A DNA stretch of 64,000 nt, taken from positions 1,364,001 through 1,428,000 of the forward strand of contig NZ_CP059572.1 of NCBI RefSeq assembly GCF_019175365.1, in the 5' to 3' direction. Under the pieces are notes generated by a model, which saw only the letters and a program-made list of their open reading frames with translations, did not search any database and was not told the origin of the DNA. The stretch is from Actinomadura graeca (lineage in GTDB: Bacteria > Actinomycetota > Actinomycetes > Streptosporangiales > Streptosporangiaceae). A program made the translations under genes and the position numbers. Of the stretch, positions 36,805 through 45,913 are shown piece after piece. Every line of letters begins with the position of its first letter. Position 1 is the stretch's first letter.

Positions 36805-36959
36805 CAGCGAGTGGTTCGCCGGTTAGGGCGCGGCGATTTGTGGTCTGTGTGGGTTCGGCTAGGCCCTGACGGCGCGTGGCCTGCGGGTATAGTGACCGGG
36901 CGCCCACTGCGGGGAGGCGCCTGGTCTCTTGCCGGGGCGGGCGAGGGAGGGGGGTCCTG

Positions 36960-37559
36960 GTGCCGACAGGGGTGGCCATCCGCGATGTGCGGGAGCAGCT
37001 GTTCAGCGCGGCCGAGCGGATCCTGCTCCGGGACGGGCCGAACGCGCTGACCAGCAGGGCGCTCACCACTGAGGCGGGCTGCGCCAAGGGGGTCCTGCAC
37101 CGGCATTTCGCCGACTTCGACGCCTTTCTCGCCGAGTTCGTCCTGGACCGCGTCCACCGGATGGACTCCCAGGCCGCCGCCCTGCGTGACGCCGCGGGGA
37201 CGGGGACGATCGCCGGGAACCTCACCGAGGCGCTGACCTCCCTGTTCGGGTCGGTCGCCGTCGCGGTCGTCGCGCTCATCACCTTCCGCGACGGGCTCCG
37301 CGACCGCCTGCGCCAGACATGGCCCGCCGGCGTCCCGGTCCTCACCGAGGCGGCCACCATGATCGCCGGCTATCTCGCCGCGGAGCGTGGGCTGGGGCGC
37401 CTCGCCCCCGAGGCCGACGTCGAGACCCTCGCCCCCACGCTGATCGGGGCGGGGCATCTGCTGTTCGCCGATCGGAAGGGCACGCCGCCGGAGCCCGGTG
37501 CCGTCGAGAAGATGGTCACGACCGTACTTGGGGGCGCCGCGCGGGATGCGCGGCCCTGA
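36960..37559 (+). CDS. TetR family transcriptional regulator
   Basis: A 199-residue regulator. GTG 36960 is preferred: GGGAGG lies about 9 nt upstream and the protein then starts just before the DNA-binding domain. The HTH region is IRDVREQLFSAAERILLRDG, then LTSRALTTEAGCAKGVLHRHFADFDAFLAEF, the standard TetR N-terminal three helices (~6-52). The ligand-binding helical domain follows with hydrophobic AVAVVALITF. The target is unknown; the nearest genes are the tRNA upstream and a secreted protein downstream, both on the same strand. Confidence 0.88.
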   Translation: MPTGVAIRDVREQLFSAAERILLRDGPNALTSRALTTEAGCAKGVLHRHFADFDAFLAEFVLDRVHRMDSQAAALRDAAGTGTIAGNLTEALTSLFGSVAVAVVALITFRDGLRDRLRQTWPAGVPVLTEAATMIAGYLAAERGLGRLAPEADVETLAPTLIGAGHLLFADRKGTPPEPGAVEKMVTTVLGGAARDARP

Positions 37560-37726
37560 GTCGGCGCCGTCCGGTCAGGTTGTTCTTTTTTCGGCCAAGC
37601 CCGTAAATCGCGTTTTTCAGGACCCTTTATGGGGGCGCGGGCGTCGACCTGGAGACTCAAGAGCTGCGGTCTGGAACGCCTGAGACGATACGGATGCGTG
37701 TATACGGGTGTGACTAGCGCGAACGG

Positions 37727-38650
37727 ATGAATCGCGCAATCTTGGCGGCCATGTGGTACCGACTTCTTATCACCGCGCTGACAACCGGACTCGTCCTGCC
37801 GCTCGGGGGCTCGGCCCTCGGCGCCGCGGAGCCCCTGCCCGACCGCATCCCGCTGCCCGCCGGATTCCAGCCGGAGGGGATCGCCGCGGGACCCGACGGC
37901 CAGGCGTTCCTCGGCTCGCGGGCCACCGGTGCCATCTACCGTGTGGACCTGCGCACCGGGAAGGGCGAGGTGATCAGCCAGCCGGTCGGCAAGCCGTCGC
38001 TGGGCATGAAGATCGGCAAGGACCGCCTGTACGTGGCCGGGGGCAACAGCGGGACGGCGCGCGTCTATGACACGCACAATGGCGCGCTTCTCAAGACCTA
38101 CACCCTCACCACGGCGACGGCCTTCATCAACGACGTCACCTTGACCGAGGACGCCGCGTTCCTCACCGACTCGACGAATCCGACGCTCTACAAAGTGCCC
38201 CTCACCGGCGACGGTGAGGCGACGAAGCTGCCCCTGACCGGGGACATCGTCTACCAGACCGGGTTCAACGCCAACGGCATCACCACGACCCCGGACCGCA
38301 AGTCCCTGGTGCTCATCCAGTCCAACACCGGGAAACTGTTCAAGGTCGACCCTGCCACGGGGGCGACCAAGACGGTTGACCTCCACGGTGAGACGCTGAC
38401 CGCCGGTGACGGGATCCTGCGGGACGGCCGCACCCTCTACGCCGTGCAGAACCGGCTCAACACCGTGGCCGTGTTCGAGCTGAGCGAGGACGGCGGCGAG
38501 GGCAAGCTCGTCAAGCGGGTGACCGACCCCAAGTTCGACGTCCCCACGACGGTCGCGAAGTTCGGGGAGCGGATCTACCTGCCGAACGCCCGCTTCAACA
38601 CCACGCCCACCCCCGAGACCCCCTACGACGTCATCGGGGTCCAGCCGTAA
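37727..38650 (+). CDS. Secreted SMP-30/NHL-like beta-propeller protein
   Basis: A 307-residue exported protein. A signal peptide (YRLLITALTTGLVLPLGGSALGAA) is followed by repeated strand units: FQPEGIAAGPDGQAFLGSRATGAIYRVDL, LYVAGGNSGTARVYDT, AFINDVTLTEDAAFLTDS, GFNANGITTTPDRKSLVLIQ, GDGILRDGRTLYAVQ. The pattern matches the SMP-30/gluconolactonase-like six-bladed propellers that are often misnamed superoxide dismutase in actinobacteria. NG and GDGI turns resemble the calcium-ligand loops of the family. The substrate is unknown. It lies upstream of a two-component system, but 53 bp separate them and the regulator appears to have its own promoter. Confidence 0.83.
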   Translation: MNRAILAAMWYRLLITALTTGLVLPLGGSALGAAEPLPDRIPLPAGFQPEGIAAGPDGQAFLGSRATGAIYRVDLRTGKGEVISQPVGKPSLGMKIGKDRLYVAGGNSGTARVYDTHNGALLKTYTLTTATAFINDVTLTEDAAFLTDSTNPTLYKVPLTGDGEATKLPLTGDIVYQTGFNANGITTTPDRKSLVLIQSNTGKLFKVDPATGATKTVDLHGETLTAGDGILRDGRTLYAVQNRLNTVAVFELSEDGGEGKLVKRVTDPKFDVPTTVAKFGERIYLPNARFNTTPTPETPYDVIGVQP

Positions 38651-38703
38651 GAGGGTCCCGCCGCCTTATCGGCGTTTAACCCGCCTTCGGCCATGCTCGG
38701 CGC

Positions 38704-39366
38704 ATGCGGGTTCTGGTCGTCGAGGACGAGCGGGTGCTGGCGGACACGATCGCCATGGGCCTCCGGGAGGAGGCCATGGCGGTCGATGTCGTCTATGACG
38801 GCGACGACGCGCTCGAACGTGCCTTCTGCAACGAGTACGACGTGGTCGTCCTGGACCGCGACCTGCCGACGGTCCACGGGGACGACGTGTGCCGGGAACT
38901 GGTCGCGCGGCGGCACGCGGGGCGCATCCTGATGCTGACCGCGGCCGGGGACGTCGACGACCGGGTGGACGGCCTGTCGCTCGGCGCCGACGACTACCTG
39001 CCCAAGCCCTTCGTGTTCGGTGAGCTGGTGGCGCGGGTGCGGGCGCTGGCGCGGCGGTCGGGGGCGCCGGTGCCGCCGGTGCTGGAGCGCAGGGGCATCC
39101 GGCTCGACCCGCACCGCCGGAGGGTCGCCCGGGACGGCCGGGAGCTGCGCCTGACGAAGAAGGAGTTCGCCGTGCTGGAGGAGCTGCTGCGGGCGGAGGG
39201 CGGGGTGGTGAGCGCCGAGCGGCTGCTGGAGCGGGCGTGGGACGAGAACATCGACCCCTTCAGCAACATCGTCCGGGTGACGATGGCGACGCTGCGGCGC
39301 AAGCTCGGCGAGCCGCCGGTGATCGAGACGGTCACCGGCGCCGGGTACCGGCTGGAGGCGCGGTGA
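38704..39366 (+). CDS. OmpR-family response regulator
   Basis: A 220-residue regulator. The receiver domain (~1-115) has the acidic pocket VVEDE, the phospho-acceptor Asp51 in VVVLDRDLP and the conserved Lys in LPKPF (~102). The winged-helix domain (~125-220) shows LDPHRRRVARDGRELRLTKKEFAVLEEL and VTMATLRRKLGEPPVIETVTGAGYRL, the OmpR/PhoB recognition and wing segments. Its stop overlaps the start of the histidine kinase (GTGA, 39363-39366). A CATGCT hexamer 6 nt before the ATG suggests a leaderless start. The stimulus is unknown. Confidence 0.95.
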   Translation: MRVLVVEDERVLADTIAMGLREEAMAVDVVYDGDDALERAFCNEYDVVVLDRDLPTVHGDDVCRELVARRHAGRILMLTAAGDVDDRVDGLSLGADDYLPKPFVFGELVARVRALARRSGAPVPPVLERRGIRLDPHRRRVARDGRELRLTKKEFAVLEELLRAEGGVVSAERLLERAWDENIDPFSNIVRVTMATLRRKLGEPPVIETVTGAGYRLEAR

Positions 39367-40565
39367 GGCCCCGGCCGAGCGTCCGGACGCGGCTGACGCT
39401 GGTGTACGGGTCGCTGTTCCTGGTGACGTCGGCGGTGCTGGTGGCGGTGACGTACCTGCTGACCGTCCGGACGATGGAGCAGCGGTTCCCGCAGGCGAAC
39501 GCCGGGTCGGCGACGGCGATCGCGGAGCTGCGGGGCACCGGCATGGCGGACGCGGTGAAGCGGCTGACGGCGCTGAAGGCCGAAGCCGACCGGCAGGCGG
39601 CGCAGCAGAAGCGCGACATGCTGGAGCAGCTGCTGCAGAGCTCGCTGGTCACGATGCTGGTGGTGGGCGTGCTCGCGGTGGTGATCGGGTACGTGGTCGC
39701 GGGGCGCATGCTGCGGCCGCTGCACACGGTGACCGCGACCGCGCGGCGGCTGTCGGAGAGCAACCTGTACGAGCGGATCGCGCTGGACGGCCCGCAGGAC
39801 GAGATCAAGGACCTGGCCGACACGTTCGACCGGATGCTGGACCGGCTGCACCGGGCGTTCGACACGCAGCGGCGGTTCGTCGCGAACGCCTCGCACGAGC
39901 TGCGGACGCCGCTGACGATCAACCGGACGGTCCTGGAGGTCGCGCTGGCGAGCGGGAAGAGCCCGCCGGAGACCAAGGCGCTGGCGGACGTGCTGCTGGG
40001 CAACACCGCGCGGCACGAGCGGCTGATCGAGGGGCTGCTGCTGCTGGCGCGGTCGGAGCGGGAGCTCGGCACCCGGGCGGACACGCCGCTGCCCGACGTG
40101 GTGCGCGGCGCGCTCGGCCAGCTGGACGGGCTCGCCGGCGACGTGGACGTGGAGGCGCGGCTGGAGCCCGCGGCGGCGTCCGGCGATCCGGTGCTGCTGG
40201 AGCGGTGCGCGGTCAACCTGCTGGAGAACGCGATGAAGTACAACGTCCCGGACGGGCGGGTGTGGGTGCGCACCGGGACCCGCGGCGGCATGGTGTTCCT
40301 GCAGGTGGTCAACACCGGGCGGGCCGTCCCCGCCTACGAGGTCGCGACGATCTTCGAGCCGTTCCGGCGGCTGCGGGCCGACCGCGCGGGCGGCAGGGAC
40401 AGGGTCGGGTCGGCCGACGGGGCGGGGCTCGGCCTGTCGATCGTGCGGGCGGTCGTCGGCGCGCACGGCGGGACGATCGAGACCGTCCCGCGGCCGGAGG
40501 GCGGCCTGTCGATCACGGTGCTGCTGCCGGGGGCGGGCGGCCGGGAGCCGGTGCCGGCGGCGTGA
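39363..40565 (+). CDS. Sensor histidine kinase
   Basis: A 400-residue membrane sensor kinase, partner of the overlapping regulator. TM1 is at ~10-33, a ~60-residue outside loop (with a Gln-rich coiled segment) follows, and TM2 is at ~92-113. The HAMP linker (RMLRPLHTVTATARRLSESNL) leads to the HisKA domain with FVANASHELRTPLT (His178) and then HATPase_c with NLLENAMKYN (N box), a degenerate G1 region and GLGLSIVRAVVGAHGG (G2). The small sensor loop carries no recognised ligand domain. The GTG start overlaps the preceding stop by 4 bp, so the two are translationally coupled. Confidence 0.94.
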   Translation: MRPRPSVRTRLTLVYGSLFLVTSAVLVAVTYLLTVRTMEQRFPQANAGSATAIAELRGTGMADAVKRLTALKAEADRQAAQQKRDMLEQLLQSSLVTMLVVGVLAVVIGYVVAGRMLRPLHTVTATARRLSESNLYERIALDGPQDEIKDLADTFDRMLDRLHRAFDTQRRFVANASHELRTPLTINRTVLEVALASGKSPPETKALADVLLGNTARHERLIEGLLLLARSERELGTRADTPLPDVVRGALGQLDGLAGDVDVEARLEPAAASGDPVLLERCAVNLLENAMKYNVPDGRVWVRTGTRGGMVFLQVVNTGRAVPAYEVATIFEPFRRLRADRAGGRDRVGSADGAGLGLSIVRAVVGAHGGTIETVPRPEGGLSITVLLPGAGGREPVPAA

Positions 40566-40568
40566 CGC

Positions 40569-42275
40569 TCAGCCGGCGCGGCTGGCCTGCTCGGGGCGGG
40601 TCGCCGGCCAGGGGACGTGTCCCTCGGGCGCCGCGCCGGGCCGGTCGGTCAGCCAGCGGTGGACGACCTTGCCGGTGGCGTTGCGGGGCAGCTCGTCGAT
40701 GAAGTGCACGTCGCGCGGCGCGGCGTACCGGGCGACCTGGGCGCGGACGTGCTCGCGGAGGGCCTCGGCGTCGAGCCGGGCGCCGGGCCGCAGGACGACG
40801 TAGGCGGCGAGCCGCTGCCCCCACTCGGTGTCGGGGACGCCGACGACGGCGACCTCGTGGATCTGCGAGAGGCGCAGCAGGGCGTCCTCGACGTCGCGGG
40901 GGACGATGTTCTCGCCGCCGGAGACGACCAGCCCGTCGCGGCGGCCGTCGACGAACAGCAGGCCGCGGTCGTCGACGTGGCCGAGGTCGCCGATGGCGAG
41001 CAGGCCGTCGCGGACCTCCATGGGCTCGCCGCCGGTGTAGCCCTCGAACAGCAATTCGTTCGCGGCGAAGATCTGCCCGATGGCCGAGCGGCCGAGCCGG
41101 TTCCCCTGCCCGTCCATGATCGCCAGCGAGGTGTTGCGCGGCGGGCGGCCGGCGGTGCGGGGGTCGGCCCGCAGGTCGCGGGGGGTGGCGATGGACACCC
41201 AGGACGCCTCGGTGGAGCCATAGACGTTGTAGAGCCGGTCGCCGAACTCGTCCATGAAGCGGGTGGCGAGGTCCCCGGGGAGCGCGGCGCCGCTGACCGC
41301 GGCGATCCGCAGCGAGGACGTGTCGTGGGCGGCGCGGACCTCCGGGGGGAGATCCAGGATGCGCTGCAGCATGACGGGGACGGCGAACACGGCGACGTCG
41401 CGGTGCGCGGCGACCGCGCGGAGCGTCTGCTCGGGGTCGAAACGGCGGTGCAGGACGGCCGGCGTGCGCAGCGCCCAGGCCATCTGGAGCGCGGCGTAGC
41501 CCCAGGTGTGGAACAGCGGCGCCTCGATGACCATCGTCTGGCGGGCGCGCAGCGGGATCCGGGACGTCATGGACGCCAGCGGCCACAGCCCGGGGCGGGG
41601 CGGGCGGCGGGCGCCCTTGGGACGGCCGGTGGTGCCCGAGCTGAGCATGATCGTCCGGCTCTGGATCTGCGGGGGGCCGGAGGTCCCGCCCTCCGGCGGG
41701 CCCGCGGCGATGATCTTGTCGATGCCGGGCCCGGGGTGCCGGTCGGCCCACAGGACGTGCTTGCGCAGCGCGAGGGGGACGCCGCCGAGCAGCGGCGCGA
41801 ACTCGGCGTCCACGATGAGCAGGCCGGGGCGCAGCTCGGACAGGACGGCGCTGATCTGCCTCGTCCCGAAACCGGTGTTGAGCAGCACGACCTCGGCGCC
41901 GCGCCTGCTGCACGCGACGAGCGTCACGGCCATGCCGCGGTGGTTGCGGCACAGCACGCCGACGCGCTGCCGGGGGCCGCTGAGGGGCAGCCCGGCGGCG
42001 AGGCGGGCGGCCTGCCCGTCCAGCTCGGCGAAGGTGAGCGGGCCGTCGTCGTCGATGAGGGCGGTCTTGGCCGGTGAGCGCGCGGCCGCGCCGACGACCA
42101 GCCCGGCGAGCGTGGTGCCCCAGCGGTGCAGCGCGCCGATCTGGCGGAGGGTGCCGCGGGGGCCGAGGCCACCGGAGAACAGCAGGCCGGTGCGCACCAG
42201 GAGGGCGGAGAGGTCGCGGCTGTGCCCGACACGCCGCCGCAGTCCCGGCCGGTAGACGGGCCTCGCGTGGACCAC
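40569..42275 (-). CDS. Fatty acyl-CoA/AMP-dependent ligase
   Basis: A 568-residue adenylate-forming enzyme. The P-loop-like motif is IMLSSGTTGRPKGA (~203-216); the A5 region YNVYGSTEASWVS, A7 AIGDLGHVDDRGLLF, hinge A8 DGLVVSGGENIVP and the C-terminal catalytic Lys in LPRNATGKVVHRWL are all present. It probably activates a fatty acid as acyl-CoA before beta-oxidation, since it is divergent from fadA-fadB across a shared operator region. GTG 42275 is chosen because GGAGGAGGGG lies 5 nt upstream; an in-frame GTG nine codons earlier precedes that site. An N-terminal ~60-residue extension before the core is typical of FadD2-like actinobacterial enzymes. Confidence 0.9.
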   Translation of the reverse strand: MVHARPVYRPGLRRRVGHSRDLSALLVRTGLLFSGGLGPRGTLRQIGALHRWGTTLAGLVVGAAARSPAKTALIDDDGPLTFAELDGQAARLAAGLPLSGPRQRVGVLCRNHRGMAVTLVACSRRGAEVVLLNTGFGTRQISAVLSELRPGLLIVDAEFAPLLGGVPLALRKHVLWADRHPGPGIDKIIAAGPPEGGTSGPPQIQSRTIMLSSGTTGRPKGARRPPRPGLWPLASMTSRIPLRARQTMVIEAPLFHTWGYAALQMAWALRTPAVLHRRFDPEQTLRAVAAHRDVAVFAVPVMLQRILDLPPEVRAAHDTSSLRIAAVSGAALPGDLATRFMDEFGDRLYNVYGSTEASWVSIATPRDLRADPRTAGRPPRNTSLAIMDGQGNRLGRSAIGQIFAANELLFEGYTGGEPMEVRDGLLAIGDLGHVDDRGLLFVDGRRDGLVVSGGENIVPRDVEDALLRLSQIHEVAVVGVPDTEWGQRLAAYVVLRPGARLDAEALREHVRAQVARYAAPRDVHFIDELPRNATGKVVHRWLTDRPGAAPEGHVPWPATRPEQASRAG

Positions 42276-42365
42276 GGGTGCCCCTCCTCCTGCTGTTTTC
42301 ACACCACGTTAGCCATGGTCACCAGTGCGTACAAGGGCCAGGTCGCGCCCACAGCCGGTCAAGGG

Positions 42366-42402
42366 TTACCGGTGGGTAGGCTATGCTGCTACCGCCGGGT
42401 AA
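42366..42402. promoter_or_regulatory. Two tandem palindromic operators between fadD-like gene and fadA
   Basis: TTACCGGTGGGTAG (42366-42379) and CTACCGCCGGGTAA (42389-42402) are near-palindromes of the form YTACC-N4-GGTAR, 23 bp apart centre to centre, about two helical turns. They are also mirror images of each other. Such sites fit binding of two TetR-family dimers that would control both divergent beta-oxidation transcripts. A TATGCT hexamer between them could be a -10 element. Confidence 0.6.
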
Positions 42403-42450
42403 TATCTCTGGCGGCACCCGCCCGCCGCCCATCGCAGGGAGGACGACACC

Positions 42451-43653
42451 GTGCCTCGCACCGCACGCGACGTCGTGTTCGTCGACGGCGTCCGCACGCC
42501 GTTCGGCAAGGCCGGTCCCACCGGCCTGTATGCCGAGACACGCGCCGATGACCTGGTCGTCCGCGCGATCCGGGAGCTGATGCGCCGCAATCCGTCCCTG
42601 CCGCCGGAGCGGGTGGACGAGGTCGCCGTCGCCGCCACCACCCAGACCGGCGACCAGGGCCTGACCATCGGGCGGTCCGCCGCCGTGCTGGCCGGGCTGC
42701 CCACGAGCGTCCCCGGGTACGCGGTCGACCGGATGTGCGCGGGCGCGATGACCGCCGTGACCACATCCGGCACGGGCATCTCCTTCGGCTCCTACGACGT
42801 CGTCATCGCGGGCGGCGTCGAGCACATGGGACGGCACCCGATGGGCGAGGGCGTCGACCCCAACCCCCGGTTCCTCGCCGACCGGCTCGTGGACCCGTCC
42901 GCGCTCGTGATGGGATCGACCGCGGAGAACCTGCACGACCGCTTCCCCGGGATCACCAAGGACCGCGCGGACGCCTACGCCGTCCGCAGCCAGCAGCGGA
43001 CCGCCGCCGCCTACGCCGCCGGGCGGATCCAGGCGGACCTCGTGCCGACCGCGGTCCGCTCCGCCGAGCGGGGCTGGGGCCTCGCCACCGAGGACGAGCC
43101 GCCGCGCCCCGGCACCACGCTCGACGGCCTCGCCCGGCTCACGACGCCGTTCCGCGCGCACGGCAACGTCACGGCGGGGAACTCCGCGGGCCTCAACGAC
43201 GGCGCCACCGCCTGCCTGCTGGCCGCCGAGGACGTGGCCCGCGAGCTCGGCCTGACCCCGCGGATGCGGCTGGTCGACTTCTCCTTCGCCGGGGTGGAAC
43301 CCGAGGTGATGGGCGTCGGGCCCGTCCCGGCGACCGGGCGGCTCCTCGCCCGCAACGCGCTGACCATGGACGACATCGGCCTCATCGAGATCAACGAGGC
43401 GTTCGCCGTGCAGGTGCTGGCGTTCCTGGAGCACTTCGGGATCGCCGACGACGACCCGCGGGTGAACCCGTGGGGCGGCGCCATCGCCGTCGGCCATCCG
43501 CTGGCCTCGTCCGGCGTCCGGCTGATGATCCAGCTGTCGCGCCTGTTCGAGGAGCACCCCGCCGTCCGGTACGGCCTGACGACGATGTGCGTCGGCATGG
43601 GCATGGGGGGAACCGTCCTGTGGGAGAACACGAGCCGGGAGGCCGCCGAGTGA
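42451..43653 (+). CDS. fadA: Acetyl-CoA C-acyltransferase (3-ketoacyl-CoA thiolase)
   Basis: A 400-residue thiolase that performs the last step of beta-oxidation. Active-site Cys96 lies in VDRMCAGAMTAV; the HEAF-equivalent is INEAFAVQVLAF, the catalytic His is in AVGHPLASSGVRL (~349) and the second Cys is in TTMCVGMGMGGTV (~380). The GNSAGLNDGA block is also present. GTG 42451 follows GGGAGG. Its stop overlaps the start of the multifunctional enzyme gene (GTGA, 43650-43653), giving a coupled fadA-fadB operon. Two palindromic operators lie upstream. Confidence 0.95.
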   Translation: MPRTARDVVFVDGVRTPFGKAGPTGLYAETRADDLVVRAIRELMRRNPSLPPERVDEVAVAATTQTGDQGLTIGRSAAVLAGLPTSVPGYAVDRMCAGAMTAVTTSGTGISFGSYDVVIAGGVEHMGRHPMGEGVDPNPRFLADRLVDPSALVMGSTAENLHDRFPGITKDRADAYAVRSQQRTAAAYAAGRIQADLVPTAVRSAERGWGLATEDEPPRPGTTLDGLARLTTPFRAHGNVTAGNSAGLNDGATACLLAAEDVARELGLTPRMRLVDFSFAGVEPEVMGVGPVPATGRLLARNALTMDDIGLIEINEAFAVQVLAFLEHFGIADDDPRVNPWGGAIAVGHPLASSGVRLMIQLSRLFEEHPAVRYGLTTMCVGMGMGGTVLWENTSREAAE

Positions 43654-45731
43654 ACCCCGAGATCTTCACCGGCGAGGTCGTCACGCACGCCCGCGTCCGC
43701 GACGTGACGCTCCCCGGCGGTGCCGGGACGCTGGCGCTCATCACGCTCGACAACGGGCACGACCACACCCGGCCCAGCACGTTCGGCCCCCGCGGTCTCG
43801 CCGAGCTCGGCGCCGCGCTCGACGCCGTCGCCGCGCGCGAGGACATCGCCGCCGTCGGCGTGACCGGCAAGCCGTTCGTCTTCGCGGTCGGCGCCGACCT
43901 CAAGGGCGTCCCGCTGATCACCGGCCGCGCGGACGCGGCGGCCGTCGGGCGGCTCGGCCACGACGTGTTCCGGCGGCTCGGCGAGCTGCGCGTCCCGTCG
44001 TTCGCCTACTACAACGGCGCGGCGCTGGGCGGCGGGGTCGAGATCGGCCTGCACTGCTCCTACCGGACGATCTCGTCCGGCGTCACGGCGTTCGCGCTGC
44101 CCGAGACGTTCCTCGGCCTGGTGCCCGGCTGGGGAGGGACGTACCTGCTGCCGCACCTGATCGGCGCGGAGAGGGCGCTCACGGTCATCGTCGACAACCC
44201 GCTCGCGCAGAACCGGATGCTGCGGGCCCGCCAGGTGCACGAGCTGGGCATCGCCGACGCGATCTTCGACTCGGCCGACTTCCTGGAGGAGTCGCTCGCC
44301 TGGACGGCCCGCGTCCTGACCGGTGAGGCCGAGGTCCGGCGGCCCGAGGTGGACCGCGGCGCGGCGTGGGACGACGCGGTCGCGAAGGCCCGCTGGACCG
44401 TGGACGGCAGGCTCCACGGCGCCGCCCCGTCCTACGTGCGGGCGCTCGACCTGATCGCCGCCGCCAAGGACCGCACCCGCGACGAGGGCTTCGCCGCCGA
44501 GGACGAGGCCCTGGCGGACCTCATCATGGGCGACGAGCTGCGCGCGGGCCTGTACGCGTTCGACCTCACCCAGAAGCGCGCCAAGCGTCCGGCCGGGGCG
44601 CCCGACCCCGCGCTCGCCCGGCCCGTCACCAAGGTCGGGATCGTGGGCGCCGGGCTGATGGCCTCGCAGCTCGCGCTGCTGTTCGCGCGCCGCCTCGACG
44701 TGCCGGTCGTGCTGACCGACCTCGACCGGGAGCGCCTGGACCGGGGCGTCGGCGCCGCGCACGCCGAGGTCGGCGGGCTGCTCGGCAAGGGACGCGTCTC
44801 CCCCGACAAGGCGGCCCGGCTCAGGTCGCTCATCACCGGATCGCTCACCAAGGACGCGTTCGCCGACGCCGATCTCGTCATCGAGGCGGTCTTCGAGGAG
44901 ATGGCGGTCAAGCGAGCGGTGTTCGCCGAGGTCGAGGAGCACGTCACGGCCGAGTGCGTCCTGGCGACCAACACCTCCTCCCTGTCGGTCGGCGAGATGG
45001 CGGCCGGGCTGAGGCACCCCGAGCGCCTCGTCGGCCTCCACTTCTTCAACCCGGTCGCGGTGCTGCCGCTGCTGGAGGTCGTGCGGGGCGCGCGGACCGG
45101 CGACGCGGCCCTCGCCACCGCGTTCGCGACGGGCAAGGCCCTGCGGAAGTCCTGCGTGCTGGTCGAGGACGCCCCCGCGTTCGTGGTGAACCGCGTCCTG
45201 GTCCGGCTGCTCGCCGAGATCGTCCAGGCGGTGGACGAGGGCACGCCGATCGAGGTCGCCGAGCGCGCCGCCGCGCCGCTCGGGCTGCCGATGCCGCCGT
45301 TCATGCTGATGGGCCTGGTCGGCCCGGCCATCGCGCTGCACGTCAACGAGACGCTGCACGCCGCGTTCCCCGGCCGTTTCCCGCTGTCGGGCAACCTCGC
45401 GAAGCTGGTCGCGGCCGGCAAGCCCGGCGTGTACCGGCCCGACCTCACCCTCGACCCCGAGGTGGTGGACCTCTTCGCGGGCGGGACGGACCCGTCCACG
45501 GCCGAGGAGGTCCTCGGCCGGGCGCTGGCCGCGCTCGCGAGTGAGGTCCGGGCCCTGCTCGACGAGGGCGTGGTCGCCGCCGCCGAGGACGTCGACCTGT
45601 GCATGATCCTCGGCGCGGGGTGGCCGTTCCACCTCGGCGGCATCACCCCGTACCTGGACAGGACCGGCGTCGCGGAGAAGGTCACCGGACGGCGGTTCCT
45701 GCCGCCGGGGACCGCGTCCCTGCCCGCCTGA
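43650..45731 (+). CDS. fadB: Multifunctional enoyl-CoA hydratase / 3-hydroxyacyl-CoA dehydrogenase
   Basis: A 693-residue FadB/FadJ-type alpha subunit. The N-terminal hydratase domain (~1-300) has FAVGADLKGVP and YNGAALGGGVEIGLHC (oxyanion loop) and LPETFLGLVPGWGGTYLLP (catalytic Glu region). The NAD-binding dehydrogenase domain (~325-510) begins VTKVGIVGAGLMASQLALLFA and has VIEAVFEEMAVKRAVF, TNTSSLSVGEMA and HFFNPVAVLPLLEVV with the catalytic His. The C-terminal dehydrogenase domains follow (FVVNRVLVRLL, LMGLVGPAIALHVNETLH). It hydrates enoyl-CoA and oxidises the product to feed FadA. The GTG start overlaps fadA, and a terminator follows. Confidence 0.95.
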   Translation: MNPEIFTGEVVTHARVRDVTLPGGAGTLALITLDNGHDHTRPSTFGPRGLAELGAALDAVAAREDIAAVGVTGKPFVFAVGADLKGVPLITGRADAAAVGRLGHDVFRRLGELRVPSFAYYNGAALGGGVEIGLHCSYRTISSGVTAFALPETFLGLVPGWGGTYLLPHLIGAERALTVIVDNPLAQNRMLRARQVHELGIADAIFDSADFLEESLAWTARVLTGEAEVRRPEVDRGAAWDDAVAKARWTVDGRLHGAAPSYVRALDLIAAAKDRTRDEGFAAEDEALADLIMGDELRAGLYAFDLTQKRAKRPAGAPDPALARPVTKVGIVGAGLMASQLALLFARRLDVPVVLTDLDRERLDRGVGAAHAEVGGLLGKGRVSPDKAARLRSLITGSLTKDAFADADLVIEAVFEEMAVKRAVFAEVEEHVTAECVLATNTSSLSVGEMAAGLRHPERLVGLHFFNPVAVLPLLEVVRGARTGDAALATAFATGKALRKSCVLVEDAPAFVVNRVLVRLLAEIVQAVDEGTPIEVAERAAAPLGLPMPPFMLMGLVGPAIALHVNETLHAAFPGRFPLSGNLAKLVAAGKPGVYRPDLTLDPEVVDLFAGGTDPSTAEEVLGRALAALASEVRALLDEGVVAAAEDVDLCMILGAGWPFHLGGITPYLDRTGVAEKVTGRRFLPPGTASLPA

Positions 45732-45758
45732 CCCGTCTTCCCGGCGCGTGCACGGTGC

Positions 45759-45797
45759 CGAAGCGGCGCGGGCGCGGTGCCGCTTCGCTGCCATTTT
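45759..45797 (+). terminator. Intrinsic terminator of the fad operon
   Basis: CGAAGCGGC (45759-45767) and GCCGCTTCG (45779-45787) form a 9-bp stem, followed after five bases by ATTTTT. This is one of the few canonical T-run terminators in the window. Confidence 0.7.
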
Positions 45798-45913
45798 TCA
45801 CGACATTTCGCCAGGTCACGGGCAGTGTTGAGGTCCGCTGATCATAAGGCCCGTACATACGGGCATAAGGCGGACGGCCGTTCCGGCACCGGGATCGCAA
45901 GGAGCTCCGAGGC

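Noticed and set aside
35250..36960. Integrative element or prophage at the tRNA
   Set aside because: No integrase, excisionase or duplicated tRNA 3' end could be seen within the window.
43011..45794. 927-codon minus-strand frame
   Set aside because: Antisense shadow of fadA/fadB with low-complexity sequence.
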